This document shows, one piece after another, positions 47,462-55,843 of a DNA stretch of 64,000 bases. The DNA comes from DATBLE01 sp963841405. GTDB lineage: Bacteria > Actinomycetota > Thermoleophilia > Gaiellales > Gaiellaceae. The notes beneath the pieces were generated by a model that ran no database searches, was not told the DNA's origin, and saw only the letters and a program-made list of their open reading frames with translations. Position 1 is the first letter of the stretch; each line of letters starts with the position of its first letter. The translations under genes and the position numbers were made by a program. The stretch lies in contig CAWJCM010000007.1 in the NCBI GenBank assembly GCA_963841405.1, positions 1 through 64,000 on the forward strand. Reading direction: 5' to 3'.

Positions 47462-48110
47462 CGCCGAGGTCGCGGAGCACCTCGCCGCCGGTCCCTCTCG
47501 CGTCGGAGACGATCGCGAGCAGGATGTCGCGCGGGCCGAACTGCTCGCGGCCCGTGTCGGCGGCGTCGTTCAGGGCCGCCTCGAGAACGCGCTTCGCGCG
47601 AGGCGTGAACGGACGTGGCATGCCCTCGATCCAGGGCTCGTCGCCCTCGCCGATCCGCTCGACGACCTGCTTGCGAGTGGCGTCGTACGAGACGTCGACA
47701 CCGTCGACTCCGCGACGGACGACGGCGAGCATCAGGTGCTCTGTGCCGATGTAGTTGTGCCTCAGGGAGTCGGCCTCCTTCTGCGCCTCGACCATCACCT
47801 CGCGGGCGTCGTCGTCGAAGCGGGCGAAGAAGAACTTGCGGTCGCGGCCGCGGTGGCGGCCCCGCCGCCACGGCCGACCCCAGGGCGGCCCACCCGTCGG
47901 AGGCCCGGCAGCGCCCTCGACGATCTGGTGCACCCGCTGGTGCGAGAGCTCGAGCGCCTCGGCGATCTCGCGCAGCGAGCCGCCGGCGGCGTGGAGCTTC
48001 TTGATCGCGGCGTGGTAGTCCACCCGCGTATGCGCTGTCTGGGTCTCGAGGTCGATCAGGTGCTGCCGCACCTCTTTCGCCTCGGCCAGGATCTGTTCGT
48101 CTAGTGTCAT
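47424..48110 (-). CDS. HTH-Clp N-domain fusion protein
   Basis: A 228-residue protein. Residues about 30-66 form a sigma-70 region 4-like HTH (GGSLREIAEALELSHQRVHQIV), then an Arg/Gly/Pro-rich linker, then a Clp N-terminal substrate-binding domain with two repeats (FDDDAREVMVEAQKEADSLRHNYIGTEHLMLAVV and FTPRAKRVLEAALNDA...FGPRDILLAIV). There is no AAA+ ATPase. Probably a DNA-binding protein that senses or docks unfolded protein; function unproven. Its upstream region has repeated GTCTAG half-sites. It overlaps the convergent cyclodeaminase-like gene by 38 bases. Confidence 0.78.
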   Translation of the reverse strand: MTLDEQILAEAKEVRQHLIDLETQTAHTRVDYHAAIKKLHAAGGSLREIAEALELSHQRVHQIVEGAAGPPTGGPPWGRPWRRGRHRGRDRKFFFARFDDDAREVMVEAQKEADSLRHNYIGTEHLMLAVVRRGVDGVDVSYDATRKQVVERIGEGDEPWIEGMPRPFTPRAKRVLEAALNDAADTGREQFGPRDILLAIVSDARGTGGEVLRDLGVTAEELREPPAQ

Positions 48111-48153
48111 AGACGTCGAGTCTACTAGACAGCCGTCTAGTTGTCTAGACGGC
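48099..48153. promoter_or_regulatory. Cluster of GTCTAG half-sites and a perfect 9-bp hairpin
   Basis: GTCTAG occurs at 48099-48104 and 48135-48140, GTCTACTAGAC at 48120-48130 and GTCTAGAC at 48143-48150. GCCGTCTAG (48132-48140), loop TTGT, CTAGACGGC (48145-48153) is a perfect inverted repeat that includes the EamA stop codon. The cluster spans the promoter and start codon of the HTH-Clp N gene and may be its own operator. Confidence 0.5.
48119..48124 (-). promoter_or_regulatory. Putative leaderless -10 element of the HTH-Clp N gene (TAGACT)
   Basis: TAGACT on the minus strand, 8 bases before ATG 48110, inside the GTCTAG cluster. Confidence 0.35.
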
Positions 48154-48960
48154 GAGCAGGGTCACCCCCACGACGACGGACGCGGCGCCCGCCGCACGCC
48201 ACGGTGGAACGCGCTCGTGCAGCATCGCCGCCGCGAGGGCGGTGACGATCAGGACGCTCGTCTCGCGGACGGCGGCGACCGGGGCGGCCGGGGCGAGCCG
48301 AAGCGCGTAGAGGGTGAGCGCGTAGGGCGCGAGGGTCAGAGGCGCGATCAGCAGCGTCTCGCGGCGAAAGCCGGCCCGGAGCGCGGCCGGCCCCGAACGG
48401 AAGGCGACCACCGCCGCGGACACCACGGCCGGCCCGACCATCACGGCCTCGAGGTACGCGAGCGGGTCGGCCAGGGTGACGCCGGTGTTGTCGACCAGCG
48501 TGTAGCCGGCGATCGTGGCGGCGATCGACAGCCCGAAGACGGTGCCGGCACGGTCGGGCCGACGGCCGCGGACCAGCAGGATCCCAGAGCCGACGGCGCA
48601 GACGCCCGCCGCCTGGTTCCAGGACGTCGCCGCCCCGAGCGCGGCGACTGCGACGACCAGGACGAGCACCGGCGCGAGCCCGCGGGCGATCGGGTAGAAG
48701 ACCGAGAGCGCCGCGTGGGCGTAGGCGGCGCCGAGCAGGAGGACGTAGGCGAGCTCGAAGGCAGCACTGGCCGCGACATACTTCCAGACACCCGGCTCGA
48801 CACGCCACCTGACGGCGGCGACCGGCGCCCAGATCGCGACCGCCAGGCAGAACGCCGCCGCTGTCGCCGCCTGCGGATCGCGGGTGCGGGCGAGGAGGAC
48901 GTTCCAGAGCGCATGCAGCACCGCCGCGCCCAGCGCGAGCGCAAAGGCATCCCCGGGCAC
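48145..48960 (-). CDS. EamA/DMT family transporter
   Basis: A 271-residue transporter with ten hydrophobic segments in two EamA repeats; the first starts ALGAAVLHALWNVLLARTRDP and the second YALRLAPAAPVAAVRETSVLIVTALAAAMLHERVPPW, a typical EamA signature. Substrate unknown; a neighbouring putative polyamine oxidase suggests export of a related product. GTG 48960 overlaps the oxidase stop by one base (TAGTG). The stop lies in a perfect 9-bp inverted repeat. Confidence 0.83.
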   Translation of the reverse strand: MPGDAFALALGAAVLHALWNVLLARTRDPQAATAAAFCLAVAIWAPVAAVRWRVEPGVWKYVAASAAFELAYVLLLGAAYAHAALSVFYPIARGLAPVLVLVVAVAALGAATSWNQAAGVCAVGSGILLVRGRRPDRAGTVFGLSIAATIAGYTLVDNTGVTLADPLAYLEAVMVGPAVVSAAVVAFRSGPAALRAGFRRETLLIAPLTLAPYALTLYALRLAPAAPVAAVRETSVLIVTALAAAMLHERVPPWRAAGAASVVVGVTLLAV

Positions 48961-50312
48961 TATCTGATCCCGATCCGCAGTCCGAGCAGGCGGGGGAGCG
49001 CCGCGACGCCGCGGGCGACGAGCGGCGGAGTACGGCCGGCCTCGTCGGCGGCCTCGACAGCCAGGATCGCGCGGCGCACGAGCGCCCCGCCGAGGTGGCG
49101 GACCGGCTCGGGCGGCAAGCGAGGCGGGACGCGGCCGGCGAGCGGGAGCCGCGACCACTCGTCGTCCGTGCCGAGGACGAGCGAGGCCAGGATCTGCCCG
49201 CCGAGCCAGCTCGGGCCGACCCCGTTCCCCGAGTAGCCGGCGCCGTAGTGGATCCGCGTCCCCGCGACGGTCACGAAGAACGGCAGCTGGTCGCTGGAGA
49301 CGTCGACGGGCCCGCCCCAGGCCCGCTCGACCCGCGCGGCCGCCAGCCCCGGCAGCAGCCTGCGCAGCCCCTGCTCCGCCCGCGCCACCGTCGGCGAATC
49401 GTCGAAGAAGCGCGCGTCGATCCGGCCGCTGCGCCCGATCGGCCCCGAGCCCGAGCCCATCAGCACCCGGCCGTCCTCGGTCGTCCGGAAATAGTGGAGG
49501 AACATCCGGCCGTCGGCGATCGCCTCGCCGCCGGTCCAGCCGATCTCGGCGAGCAGCTCGGGCACCGGCTCGGTGAGGACGACGTAGCTGCCGAACGGGG
49601 TCAGCGCCCGGCTCGCCGGACGCCAGCCGCTCATCCAGGCGTTGGCGGCGACGACGACCTCGGGAACGCGCAGCCGCCCACGCGCGGTCGTGACCTCGCC
49701 GGGGCGGATCGACGTCACGCGCGAGCGCTCGTGCAGCACGGCGCCGGCGCCGAGCGCCGCCCGCCGCAGAGCACGGACGAGCCTGGCCGGCTGGACCGTC
49801 GCCGCGTCCGGGAAGCGAACGCCTCGCCGGAATAGCGGCGAGATCCCGGGCTCGACGGCGACCGCGCGCTCGGGCTCGCCCAGCTCGGCCGCGACCCGGA
49901 TCGCCTCCTCGACTGCGGCGTCCTGGGCAGGCGTGGTCGAGACCTCGAGCATCCCGCCGCGGCGCAGCCACACGTCCTCGCCCAGCGCCTCGACGCCCGG
50001 GATCGCGCCCTCCGACACACGGGCAAGGACTAGCGCCGCTTCGTCGCCGAGCCGCGAGCGCAGGCGCGGCAGCGCGCACCAGTAGGTCTCGAGGAAGCCG
50101 CCGTTACGCCCGCTCGGCCCGTAGCCCACGTGCTCGGCCTCGAGCACGGTCACGCGCAGCGCCGGCTCGCGCCGCTTCAGCTCCAGGGCGGTCCAGAGCC
50201 CCGTGTAGCCGGCGCCGACGATTGCGACGTCGGCCTCGGCGTCGCCGGCCAGCGGCCCTGTCTCGGGATCGGCCGGGGCCTCCTCCAGCCACCACGGCAC
50301 GCGGCTCAGCAC
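48960..50312 (-). CDS. FAD-dependent oxidoreductase, DAO family (gamma-glutamylputrescine oxidase-like)
   Basis: A 450-residue flavoenzyme of the D-amino-acid oxidase (DAO) family, similar in layout to PuuB/glycine oxidase-type amine oxidases. The dinucleotide fold is DVAIVGAGYTGLWTALELKRRE with LEAEHVGYGPSGRNGGF, the block typical of PuuB-like proteins; the C-terminal FAD contact is IHYGAGYSGNGVGPSWLGG. Expected reaction is oxidation of an amine to an aldehyde with H2O2 release. The start is GTG 50312. It is divergent from an aminotransferase gene across only 20 bases. Confidence 0.82.
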   Translation of the reverse strand: MLSRVPWWLEEAPADPETGPLAGDAEADVAIVGAGYTGLWTALELKRREPALRVTVLEAEHVGYGPSGRNGGFLETYWCALPRLRSRLGDEAALVLARVSEGAIPGVEALGEDVWLRRGGMLEVSTTPAQDAAVEEAIRVAAELGEPERAVAVEPGISPLFRRGVRFPDAATVQPARLVRALRRAALGAGAVLHERSRVTSIRPGEVTTARGRLRVPEVVVAANAWMSGWRPASRALTPFGSYVVLTEPVPELLAEIGWTGGEAIADGRMFLHYFRTTEDGRVLMGSGSGPIGRSGRIDARFFDDSPTVARAEQGLRRLLPGLAAARVERAWGGPVDVSSDQLPFFVTVAGTRIHYGAGYSGNGVGPSWLGGQILASLVLGTDDEWSRLPLAGRVPPRLPPEPVRHLGGALVRRAILAVEAADEAGRTPPLVARGVAALPRLLGLRIGIR

Positions 50313-50332
50313 GCCGATAGCATCGCGGAGCC
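50313..50332. promoter_or_regulatory. 20-bp bidirectional promoter region
   Basis: Between two divergent GTG starts lies GATAGCATC. On the plus strand TAGCAT and on the minus strand TGCTAT are -10-like and overlap. The oxidase and the aminotransferase may be controlled together here. Confidence 0.35.
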
Positions 50333-51568
50333 GTGACGCGCGCGTTCTGGAACCCGATGACGAACATGGGCGGCTTCCGCGACCGCGGCCTCACGATCGT
50401 CCGCGGCGAAGGTTCCACCGTCTGGGACGACGCGGGCGAGGCGCTGATCGACATCTCGGGCGCGCTCTGGTACTGCAACGTCGGCCACGGCCGCGCCGAG
50501 CTCGCCGACGCGGCCGCCGCGCAGATGCGCGAGCTCGCCTCCTACAAGACGTACGACGGCTTCACCTCACCGCAGACGGAGGCACTCGCAGAGCGCGTCG
50601 CCGAGATCGTGCCGCTGGACGGCGCCAAGGTCTTCTTCACCTCCGGCGGCGGCGAGTCGATCGACACCGCGGCCAAGCTCGCCCGCGCGTACTGGGCCGC
50701 GGTCGGCAAGCCTGACAAGCACGCGGTGATCTCGCGCCAGTTCGCCTATCACGGCTCGAATGCCTATGGCACCTCGCTGGGCGGGATGGCGGCGCTGACC
50801 GACGTGTACGGGCGGCTCGTCCCTGACGTCGACCAGGTGCCGTGGGACGACGCCGAGGCGCTCGCGGAGGCGATCGACCGGGCAGGGGCCGACCGGGTGG
50901 CCGCGTTCTTCGCCGAGCCCATCATCGGCGCGGGCGGCGTGCTGATGCCGCCGGACGGCTACCTCGACCGCGTCCAGCAGATCTGCCGCCAGCGCGAGGT
51001 GCTGCTCGTGCTCGACGAGGTGATCACCGGGTTCGGGCGCACCGGGGAGTGGTTCGCGTCCGGGCGGTACGGGCTCTCGCCGGACCTGATCACCGTGGCC
51101 AAGGGGATCACGTCCGGGTACATCCCGCTCGGCGGCGTGATCGCCTCGGCGCGCGTGGCGGAGCCGTTCTGGACGGAAGGCACGACGAACGTGTTCCGGC
51201 ACGGGTTCACGTACGCGGGACACGCGACCGCCTGCGCGGTCGGGCTGGCCAACCTCGAGGTGATCGAGCGCGAAGGGCTCGTCCAGCGGGTAGGCGAGCT
51301 CGAGCCCGTGCTGGCGGATGCGCTCGCCCCGCTCGCCGACCACCCGGCGGTGGCCGAGGTCCGCACCGGCGTCGGCCTGCTCGGGGCGGTCGAGCTCGCG
51401 GATCCTTCGAAGCTCCAGGCGGTGGTCGACGCCGCGTACGAGCGCGGCGTGCTGGTGCGAGGCATCCGGGGCGTCGCCCTCCAGGTCTCGCCGCCGTTCG
51501 TGATCACCGAGGACGAGCTGGAGACGACGGCGCGGGTGTTCGGCGACGCGCTGGACGCGGTGGCCTGA
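50333..51568 (+). CDS. Class III aminotransferase (putrescine/omega-amino acid type)
   Basis: A 411-residue PLP enzyme of aminotransferase class III. Cofactor residues: FFTSGGGESIDTAAKLARAY, YHGSNAYGTSLGG, LLVLDEVITGFGRTGEWF and the Lys-bearing ITVAKGITSGYIPLGG. It resembles SpuC-type putrescine/diamine:pyruvate or omega-amino acid aminotransferases. Nearby polyamine transporters and an aminobutyraldehyde-type dehydrogenase support a role in diamine breakdown. Start GTG 50333. Confidence 0.85.
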   Translation: MTRAFWNPMTNMGGFRDRGLTIVRGEGSTVWDDAGEALIDISGALWYCNVGHGRAELADAAAAQMRELASYKTYDGFTSPQTEALAERVAEIVPLDGAKVFFTSGGGESIDTAAKLARAYWAAVGKPDKHAVISRQFAYHGSNAYGTSLGGMAALTDVYGRLVPDVDQVPWDDAEALAEAIDRAGADRVAAFFAEPIIGAGGVLMPPDGYLDRVQQICRQREVLLVLDEVITGFGRTGEWFASGRYGLSPDLITVAKGITSGYIPLGGVIASARVAEPFWTEGTTNVFRHGFTYAGHATACAVGLANLEVIEREGLVQRVGELEPVLADALAPLADHPAVAEVRTGVGLLGAVELADPSKLQAVVDAAYERGVLVRGIRGVALQVSPPFVITEDELETTARVFGDALDAVA

Positions 51569-51584
51569 GCGCAACTCGACGAGC

Positions 51585-51608
51585 AGGGACAGGCTTAAGC
51601 CTGTCCCT
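51585..51608. terminator. Perfect 24-bp palindrome between convergent aminotransferase genes
   Basis: AGGGACAGGCTT (51585-51596) followed directly by its reverse complement (51597-51608). It covers the stop codon of the minus-strand gene and lies 16 bases after the plus-strand stop. There is no T-run; it may terminate or stabilise both transcripts, or be a REP-type repeat. Confidence 0.55.
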
Positions 51609-52989
51609 TGGTCAGCGCCCGCGCCAGCTCCTCGAACACCGCCACGTACCGGTCGACCGCCTCGTCGGTGTGCTGTACCGAGAGCGTCCACTCCTCCTCG
51701 CGGCCCGGGGTGGCGAAGATGCCTCGGTTCATGTTCCAGAGCCAGCTCAGCTCGGTCAGCTCGCCGTCCTGGTGGGCCTTGAACGTCTCGTAGTCGACGA
51801 CCCGCACCGGCGAGAACGTGACGCAGCCCTTCGCGCCGATCCCGACCGGGTAGCCGGGCAGCCGGTACTCCTCGACCACGGCGCCGCAGCCCTCGAGCAG
51901 CCGCTCGTTCAGGTCGTGCAGGTGCGCGTACGCCTCCGGCGTGAGCACCTCGTACAGGCTCGCCCGCGCAGCCGCCATCGTCAGCGGGTTGCCGTTGAAG
52001 GTGCCGACCTGGAAGACGCTCCCGTCCTCGACGCAGGCCATCACCTCCTCGGTGCCGCCGATCGCGCCCGACGGCAGCCCGGCGCCCAGCGTCTTCGCGA
52101 GCGTCGCGAGATCCGGGACGACGCCGAAGTGCTCGACCGCACCCCCGGCGGCGACGGTCAGCCCGGTCTTGACCTCGTCGAAGATCAGGACGATGCCGTG
52201 GCGCGCGGTCAGCTGGCGCACGGCCTCGAGGTAGCCCGGCTCGGGGAGCACGACCCCGAGGTTCATCATCGCCGCCTCCATGATCAGGCACGCGGGCAGG
52301 CGGCCCTCGGCGGCGAGCCGCTCGATCCGCCGCTCCATCGCGCCGGCGTCGTTGAACGGCACGGCGACGGTCAGGTCGACCACCGCCTGCGGGATCCCGG
52401 CGCCGTAGGGGAGCGAGGCGAGGTTCTCGCGGTCGCCGATCCGGTCGTACTCGACGCCGATCGAGACCATCACCGTGTCGTGGTGGCCGTGGTACGAGCC
52501 GAAGATCTTCAGCACCGTGTCACGCGCGGTGTGCGCGCGGGCGATCCGGATCGCGTCCATCGTCGCCTCCGAGCCCGAGTTCGTGTACCGCCACTTCGGC
52601 AAGCGGAAGCGGCGGGCAAGCTCTTCCGCGACCACGATCCCGTCCTCGGTCGGCGCGGCAAAGTGCGTGCCCAGCGCGGCCCGGTCGGCGACGGCGCGGG
52701 TGATCACCGGATGCGCGTGGCCCTGGGTCATCGAGCCGAAGCCGTTGTGGAAGTCGAGGTACTCCGTGCCGTCGACGTCCCAGACGCGCGCGCCCTCGCC
52801 GTGTGTCAGGTAGATCGGCCACGGCTCGCGCACCTGGTACGACGAGGCGACCCCGCCGGCGAGCGACACCCGCGCGCGTTCGTACATTCCCCTCGACGCG
52901 CGGGTGCGCCCGTCCAGCTTCGCTCCCTCCCCTCTGGTCAGCTCGCGGATCCGAGTGCGATCGATCTGGACGGGGGCATGGACGGCCAT
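51595..52989 (-). CDS. Class III aminotransferase, glutamate-1-semialdehyde aminomutase-like
   Basis: A 464-residue PLP enzyme close in layout to the HemL group: LAGGVASSYQVREPWPIYLTHGEGARVWDVDGTEYLDFHNGFGS, YTNSGSEATMDAIRIARAHT, GSYHGHHDTVMVS, LIFDEVKTGLTVAAGG and the lysine in TLAKTLGAGLPSGAIGG. The usual HemL VIGGGLP is changed to TLGAGLPSG, and no heme genes are near. It is downstream of a polyamine ABC transporter, so transamination of an amine or amino acid is more likely than tetrapyrrole synthesis. An AGGAG site precedes ATG 52989. Confidence 0.82.
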   Translation of the reverse strand: MAVHAPVQIDRTRIRELTRGEGAKLDGRTRASRGMYERARVSLAGGVASSYQVREPWPIYLTHGEGARVWDVDGTEYLDFHNGFGSMTQGHAHPVITRAVADRAALGTHFAAPTEDGIVVAEELARRFRLPKWRYTNSGSEATMDAIRIARAHTARDTVLKIFGSYHGHHDTVMVSIGVEYDRIGDRENLASLPYGAGIPQAVVDLTVAVPFNDAGAMERRIERLAAEGRLPACLIMEAAMMNLGVVLPEPGYLEAVRQLTARHGIVLIFDEVKTGLTVAAGGAVEHFGVVPDLATLAKTLGAGLPSGAIGGTEEVMACVEDGSVFQVGTFNGNPLTMAAARASLYEVLTPEAYAHLHDLNERLLEGCGAVVEEYRLPGYPVGIGAKGCVTFSPVRVVDYETFKAHQDGELTELSWLWNMNRGIFATPGREEEWTLSVQHTDEAVDRYVAVFEELARALTKGQA

Positions 52990-53001
52990 GATCTGCTCCT
53001 C

Positions 53002-53811
53002 TCAGGCAGGTTGGACGGTCGGGCGGCGGCGGGTCTGCACGATCACGTTCACGAGCATCACCGACAGCGCGATCACGAAGATCGCGGAGCCGATCACATT
53101 CACCTGCGGCGGCGCGCCCACGCGGGCCGCGCCCCAGACGAAGAGCGGGAACGTGACCGTCGTCCCGGCGTTGAAGTTGGTGATCACGAAGTCGTCCACC
53201 GAGAGCGCGAAGACCAGCAGCGCTGCGGCCAGCACGGCCGGCGCGATCAGCGGCAGGGTCACCTTCCGGAAGGTCGTCCACTCGTTCGCGCCGAGGTCCA
53301 TCGCCGCCTCCTCCAGGTGGCGGTCGAAGCCGATCAGCCGCGCCTTCACCGTGACGACGACGTAGCTGATGCTGAACATGATGTGCGCGATCAGGATCGT
53401 CCCGAAGCCGAGGGCCACGGACATGCTCAGGAAGAGCGTCAGCAGCGATGCGCCGAGCACGATCTCGGGCGACGACATCGGCAGGAAGATGAGCAGGTTG
53501 GTCGTCCCGCGCCCGCGGAACCCGTAGCGGACGAGCGCAAGCGCGATCAAGGTGCCGAGTACGGTGGCGGCGATCGCCGTCAGCGCGGCCACCTCCAGCG
53601 AGACGACGATCGAGCTGCGCAGGCCCGGCACCGCGTCCCAGTTCCGCCAGTTGTCGAGCGTGAAGCCCTGCCAGGTGTAGTTGAAGCGCCCCTTCGGGTT
53701 GTTGAACGAGAACAAGATCACGATGCCGATCGGGACGAGCAGGTAGGCGAAGACGAGCACCGCGTAGGCGGTGAGCACGTGGTGCTTCACGAATCCCCAC
53801 GTCGCGATCAT
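53002..53811 (-). CDS. Spermidine/putrescine-type ABC permease (PotC-like)
   Basis: A 269-residue permease with six hydrophobic segments. The EAA loop near residues 165-185 (EEAAMDLGANEWTTFRKVTLPLI) contacts the ATPase; PNGAF-like start of the periplasmic loop FSFNNPKGRFNYTWQGFTLDNW is typical of PotC. ATG 53811 overlaps the PotB stop as ATGA. It precedes the aminotransferase gene by 12 bases. Confidence 0.88.
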   Translation of the reverse strand: MIATWGFVKHHVLTAYAVLVFAYLLVPIGIVILFSFNNPKGRFNYTWQGFTLDNWRNWDAVPGLRSSIVVSLEVAALTAIAATVLGTLIALALVRYGFRGRGTTNLLIFLPMSSPEIVLGASLLTLFLSMSVALGFGTILIAHIMFSISYVVVTVKARLIGFDRHLEEAAMDLGANEWTTFRKVTLPLIAPAVLAAALLVFALSVDDFVITNFNAGTTVTFPLFVWGAARVGAPPQVNVIGSAIFVIALSVMLVNVIVQTRRRPTVQPA

Positions 53812-54728
53812 CCCGTGAGCTTCTCCGTCCCCAGCACTCGGACGTAGACCGCCACCATCACGAGGATCACGGCCATCAGGATCAGTGACAGCGCAGCCGC
53901 CGAGGGGTAGTCGGTGAGCGCGAGAAATTTCGACTGGATGACGTTGCCGATCATGTACTGGCGGGGCGTCCCGAGCAGCTGCGCGTTGATGAAGTCCCCG
54001 GCGGCCGGGATGAAGGTGAGCAGCGTCCCGGCTATCACCCCCGGCATCGAGAGCGGCAGCGTCACGTGCAGGAAGGTGCGGACCTTGCTCGCGTACAGAT
54101 CCTGTCCGGCCTCGATCAGGCTCGAGTCGATCTGCTCCAGCGCCACGTAGAGCGGAAGCGCCATGAACGGCAGGAAGTTGTAGGTGATCCCGGCAACGAC
54201 CGCGGTCGGCGTGGCGAGCAGGCGGTCGTTGTCGCCGATCACGTTGATCAGGTGGAGGTAGCGGAGGACATGCACGACCGGCCCCTGGTCGGACAGGATC
54301 GTCTCCCACGCCAGCGTCCTGATCAGGTACGTGACGAAGAAGGGCGCGATGATCATCAGCAGGAGCAGGTTCTTCCAGCGGCCGCCCCGGAACGCGATCC
54401 AGTAGGCGAGCGGGTAGCTGAGCATGAGCGCAATCGCGGTCGCGGCCGCGGCGTATTCGAACGACCGGATCAGCTGCGCGTCGTAGGTCGTGAGCGCGTC
54501 CGAGTAGTTGTGCCACGCCCAGGTGAACGAGTTCGTGAAATCGATCGGGTTCTGCGTCTCCAGCGACTGGTGCCCGAGAAAACCGAGCGGAACCAGGAAG
54601 AAGAGCGCCAGGAAGGCGAGCCCGGGCGCGAGCAGCAGGTAGGGCGTCAGCCAGCGGTGACGGTGGATCAGCCCTCCGGCGTGCGCGCGCCCGGCCGGTG
54701 CGCTCAGGCCCCGAGCAGCTTCTGCCAC
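53808..54728 (-). CDS. Spermidine/putrescine-type ABC permease (PotB-like)
   Basis: A protein of about 306 residues with six hydrophobic segments; the EAA loop is IEAGQDLYASKVRTFLHVTLPLSMPG. The ETQNPIDFTNSFTWAWHNY loop after TM1 is characteristic of PotB. No ATG is in frame; GTG 54728 overlaps the PotD gene by 25 bases, whereas CTG 54707 would overlap its stop as CTGA. Both are possible, GTG being the canonical choice. Confidence 0.86.
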   Translation of the reverse strand: MAEAARGLSAPAGRAHAGGLIHRHRWLTPYLLLAPGLAFLALFFLVPLGFLGHQSLETQNPIDFTNSFTWAWHNYSDALTTYDAQLIRSFEYAAAATAIALMLSYPLAYWIAFRGGRWKNLLLLMIIAPFFVTYLIRTLAWETILSDQGPVVHVLRYLHLINVIGDNDRLLATPTAVVAGITYNFLPFMALPLYVALEQIDSSLIEAGQDLYASKVRTFLHVTLPLSMPGVIAGTLLTFIPAAGDFINAQLLGTPRQYMIGNVIQSKFLALTDYPSAAALSLILMAVILVMVAVYVRVLGTEKLTG

Positions 54729-55843
54729 TTCTGCTTGTAGTCCGGGTTGAAGAGCGCGTTCGGGTCGAACTGGTGGAGTTGCTTCAGCATCGCCGGCGTC
54801 GGAAAGATCAGCGGGTTCTTCGCCGTTGCGGGATCCGTCTTCAGCAGCACCTTGTCGGCTCCGAGGACCGGGCAGATGTAGTTGATGTAGTCGTCGATCT
54901 CCGCCGCGATCTTCGGGTCGTAGACGAAATTCATGTAGGCCGATGCGAGGTACGAATTCCCGTGCTTCGGGATCAGCATGTTGTCGGTCCAGATCCCCCC
55001 GCCCGACTTGGGGATGACGAACTGCAGGTGCTTGTTGTCGGCGTGCAGCTGGACCATGTCTCCCGACCAGACGAACGCCGCCCAGACGTCCCCCTTCGCC
55101 ATCAGGCCTGAGTAGTCGTTGCCGGTGAACTGCCGGATCTGGCCGGACTTGACCGCCTTCTGGACTTTCTTCAGGGCCCGGTCGAACGAGGCGTCGTCGA
55201 CCTTGCCCGGGTCGTCGCCGTTCGAGAGCATGACCAGGGTCATCGTGTCGGCCAGCTCGTTGAGGAGAGTGACCTTCCCCTTGAGACGCTTGTCGGTGAA
55301 GAGCTGATCGACGGTCGTGATGGGCTTCGTCAGCTTGGCGTTGTAGCCGATTCCGTCCAGGCCGGACACCCACGGCATGCTGTAGTCGCGGTTCGGGTCC
55401 CACGAGGGGTGCCGGAGCCCGGGCACGAGGTTCTTGGCGTTCGGGATCGCGCTCTTGTCGAGCTTCTCGACCCACTTGTTCTTCACGAGCAGCGCCGGGT
55501 ACGGCGAGTTGTCGGTCATCACGATCAGGTCGCGGCCGATCGACTGCCCGCGGCGAAGCTGGGCCTGGATCTTCCCGAAGAAGCTGTCGTTGTCGTTGAT
55601 GTCCTCGATGTACTTGACCTTGACGCCGTAGCGCTTCGAGAACTGGTCGAGCGACGGGTGGCGGTGCCCCTTGACGTCGATGTACAGCGGCCAGTTCGAG
55701 AAGACCAAGGTCTTGCCTCGGAGCTTGTTCGGGTCGGGCCCGGCGGCCTCGGCCAGCGAGGCCAGGGCGCCGGGGAAGGCGAGGGCTGCGCCGCCGACGG
55801 CGGCACGGCGAAGCAGGTCGGAACGGGTCAAGCTGTCGGTCAC
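54704..55843 (-). CDS. Spermidine/putrescine-type ABC substrate-binding protein (PotD-like)
   Basis: A 379-residue periplasmic-type binding protein. The N-terminus TRSDLLRRAAVGGAALAFPGALASLAEAAG is a signal with an RR pair, possibly Tat. Mature sequence features LVFSNWPLYIDVKG, YGVKVKYIEDINDNDSFFGKIQAQL and YSMPWVSGLDGIGYN, typical of PotD/PotF. Exported and membrane-associated. Start GTG 55843 overlaps the ATPase stop as GTGA. Confidence 0.9.
   Translation of the reverse strand: MTDSLTRSDLLRRAAVGGAALAFPGALASLAEAAGPDPNKLRGKTLVFSNWPLYIDVKGHRHPSLDQFSKRYGVKVKYIEDINDNDSFFGKIQAQLRRGQSIGRDLIVMTDNSPYPALLVKNKWVEKLDKSAIPNAKNLVPGLRHPSWDPNRDYSMPWVSGLDGIGYNAKLTKPITTVDQLFTDKRLKGKVTLLNELADTMTLVMLSNGDDPGKVDDASFDRALKKVQKAVKSGQIRQFTGNDYSGLMAKGDVWAAFVWSGDMVQLHADNKHLQFVIPKSGGGIWTDNMLIPKHGNSYLASAYMNFVYDPKIAAEIDDYINYICPVLGADKVLLKTDPATAKNPLIFPTPAMLKQLHQFDPNALFNPDYKQKWQKLLGA

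Noticed and set aside
51595..52989. hemL (glutamate-1-semialdehyde aminomutase) for heme synthesis
   Set aside because: Similarity is at family level; the PLP-lysine motif differs and the context is polyamine transport.
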